Assembly: GCA_016182605.1 (NCBI GenBank)
Contig: JACPGE010000121.1
Span: 1 to 42,311, forward strand
Source of the DNA: Candidatus Hydrogenedentota bacterium
GTDB taxonomy: Bacteria; Hydrogenedentota; Hydrogenedentia; Hydrogenedentales; JAEUWI01
Direction of reading: 5' to 3'
Length of the DNA stretch: 42,311 nt
Positions 40,947 through 42,311 of this stretch are shown in pieces. Within the stretch, counting starts at the first letter, position 1. Each line of letters begins with the position of its first letter. The notes beneath the pieces were generated by a model, which searched no databases, was not told where the DNA came from, and saw only the letters and a list, made by a program, of their open reading frames with translations. The position numbers were made by a program, and so were the translations under genes.

Positions 40947-42207
40947 TATCCTCGTCGCACTTTGGAGCAGAAATATTTACAGCATCGTCTCCAGCGACTA
41001 TATCCATATCCGAATCCTCCGACGAAGGCCCCAAGGCCTCAAACACTCTATTGGCAATATATGCTGCCAGTATTCCTCCAATACTCCCAAGACATCTTTT
41101 CGCCTCACATACTGCGACACAGTGCCTAATACTGGACGTAGCTCCTGTGGCATGGTCAGCAATATGATAGGCCTTCAAAAGGCAGTCCTCGCCATACGGG
41201 CCCGGTCCCGGATATGTGTCCCTGATGGACAAACCTAAGAGGTCTTTATTCACAGAAACTCGTGCATTCACATACCCATACATATTCGCCCCATCCACCA
41301 TCCCCAGCGGATCCCGCGTGGTCCACCGTCCCATCCCGGGGCTATAGTAGCGGTAGGGGAAGTAATACAGCCCGGCCTCCGCGTCGTAGCTCTTGCCGGT
41401 AAAGGTGTGGGGCATGGGCGCGCCACTCGCGGCGTAGACGTCCCCGTAGGGCGTGTGTTCGTTCGACGCGATCATCGCCTTGCTCTGATTGTGCAGCGCG
41501 CGCGCGGAGCCGAGGTGGTCGTGGAAGTAGTACTGGTAATTCCCCGTGGCGGGCGCGGTGCCGCCCACATCGCCCAGGATGCGCGAGACGCTTCCGCCGG
41601 GCGTGTGCGTATACGTGCGCTCCAGCGCGCCCACGTCCCAGATGCTCGTGGTGCCGGGGTAGTCCGCGTACTCCGCCAGCACATTCCACCCCAGGTCCCA
41701 CCGGTACCAGGTCCACTCCGACGAGTTCACCACCTTGATGCGCCGCTTGCCGAGGCCGTCATACATATACTCCACCAGCGCGGCCTCCCCGGGGAAGGTG
41801 GAGGTGACCATCTTCAGCTTGTCGCCATAGCGGTAGAAATACTCCGCCTCATAGCTGCCCTGCGTCTTCGTACTCAGCCGCCCCCAATCGTCATAGGTGA
41901 ACGACGTCGTCACCCCATCCTCCGTCATCGACGTCATCTCGTTCGCGTCGTTGTACGCGTAGGTGGCGCTGTGCGGGTCCGCCGTGGTGAAGACCACATC
42001 GTCCACCCAGTACCGCGACACCGACAGTGTCTGCAATTGGATATACGCGCTGCTCATCATCGTCACGCTGTTCAACGCTCCCAGCAGTTCCATCGTCCCG
42101 CCCGCCGTCCCCCGCCAGACCTCCAGCCGGCTGCCATCCAACCGGACCGATAGATTGTACCACGTATCCAGCGCCGTGTCCGCGCTCAACAGGCAGGGCA
42201 ATCGCAT
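40903..42207 (-). CDS. Rhs core fragment with small cysteine-containing tip (tip 1), 5'-truncated
   Basis: This 434-residue frame carries a short LamG-like edge (WYNLSVRLDGSRLEVWRG), the same Rhs core as the second copy, and the closing motif ...NMYGYV...DLLGL. About 108 variable residues follow with seven cysteines (RHCVAVCEAKRCLG, CDEDNDDYCTEKC) and a central hydrophobic helix. Upstream of the ATG at 42207 an in-frame TAG occurs within 30 bases. The sequence just upstream reads on sensibly in another frame (YEVPVTGSFNAIALP), so a frameshift or recombination junction near 42190 is likely. The full-length Rhs parent, if any, lies beyond the window. Confidence 0.75.
   Translation of the reverse strand: MRLPCLLSADTALDTWYNLSVRLDGSRLEVWRGTAGGTMELLGALNSVTMMSSAYIQLQTLSVSRYWVDDVVFTTADPHSATYAYNDANEMTSMTEDGVTTSFTYDDWGRLSTKTQGSYEAEYFYRYGDKLKMVTSTFPGEAALVEYMYDGLGKRRIKVVNSSEWTWYRWDLGWNVLAEYADYPGTTSIWDVGALERTYTHTPGGSVSRILGDVGGTAPATGNYQYYFHDHLGSARALHNQSKAMIASNEHTPYGDVYAASGAPMPHTFTGKSYDAEAGLYYFPYRYYSPGMGRWTTRDPLGMVDGANMYGYVNARVSVNKDLLGLSIRDTYPGPGPYGEDCLLKAYHIADHATGATSSIRHCVAVCEAKRCLGSIGGILAAYIANRVFEALGPSSEDSDMDIVAGDDAVNISAPKCDEDNDDYCTEKCRERGW
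41269..42123 (-). repeat. 855-bp duplicated Rhs core, copy 1
   Basis: Direct duplicate of 39488-40342. The boundaries fall at the end of the YGYV region on one side and within GGTCTGGCGG on the other. Confidence 0.85.
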
Positions 42208-42311
42208 TAAAACTTCCCGTGACCGGCACCTCGTAGCCTAACGCCAGCCCTGTTTACTCTGCAATTTTCCCGAGGAGGAAGGGTCTTGCTAAGTAATAGT
42301 AGTTTGATATG

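Overview
The window reads as a chromosomal segment of a GC-rich, Gram-negative-type bacterium. The best guess, by inference only, is a member of Candidatus Hydrogenedentes or the wider Planctomycetes neighbourhood. Reasons: (Gly-Glu)n linkers ahead of C-terminal sorting tails, a CFI-box protein, many secreted glycoside hydrolase-like proteins, a giant FG-GAP protein and many short REP/MITE-like repeats. I saw no rRNA, tRNA or CRISPR.

Layout. 1-2.4 kb: debris and accessory genes (end of an ISAzo13-like transposase, an antitoxin with an internally deleted ParE-like toxin, DUF2442, a REP hairpin cutting a gene, a membrane HEAT-like protein). 2.5-7.5 kb: a DeoR-family regulator, then a 2-oxoacid dehydrogenase E2 and a fused E1 alpha/beta. 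7.8-8.9 kb: a secreted TIM-barrel glycosidase-like protein. 8.8-11.1 kb: an AT-richer insert bounded by a perfect 31-bp direct repeat that duplicates the 3' end of that gene; its only gene encodes a putative PD-(D/E)xK nuclease with a C-terminal SEC-C zinc motif. 11.2-13.0 kb: an ArsR/SRPBCC pair and an exported Pcm-like methyltransferase. 13.1-14.7 kb: a strong sigma70-type promoter, a cobalamin riboswitch and a surface-anchored propeller-like protein. 14.7-17.5 kb: a CFI-box protein and a polytopic membrane protein. 17.6-25.3 kb: a GH78 alpha-L-rhamnosidase fused to an L,D-transpeptidase, followed by a 1586-aa GH38-like protein with degenerate active-site motifs. 25.3-27.7 kb: a CPBP-family protein lacking its catalytic residues, and RimO. 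27.7-37.7 kb: a cupredoxin/PQQ sugar dehydrogenase with an LPITG tail, a 2076-aa lipoprotein-like hydrolase with 14 FG-GAP-type repeats, and a monoheme cytochrome c. 37.7-38.5 kb: a cluster of interspersed repeats. 38.5-42.2 kb: two tandem Rhs core fragments with different toxin-like tips, each followed by a membrane-protein gene that could be its immunity protein.

How it fits together. The cell looks built to degrade external glycans and oxidise sugars at its surface, and to take 2-oxoacids into central metabolism. Its accessory load (the flanked SEC-C nuclease, Rhs tip cassettes, broken toxin-antitoxin pair) suggests defence and competition functions. The items most worth following are the flanked nuclease insert, the GH78-L,D-transpeptidase fusion, the B12 riboswitch on a surface protein and the duplicated Rhs cassettes.
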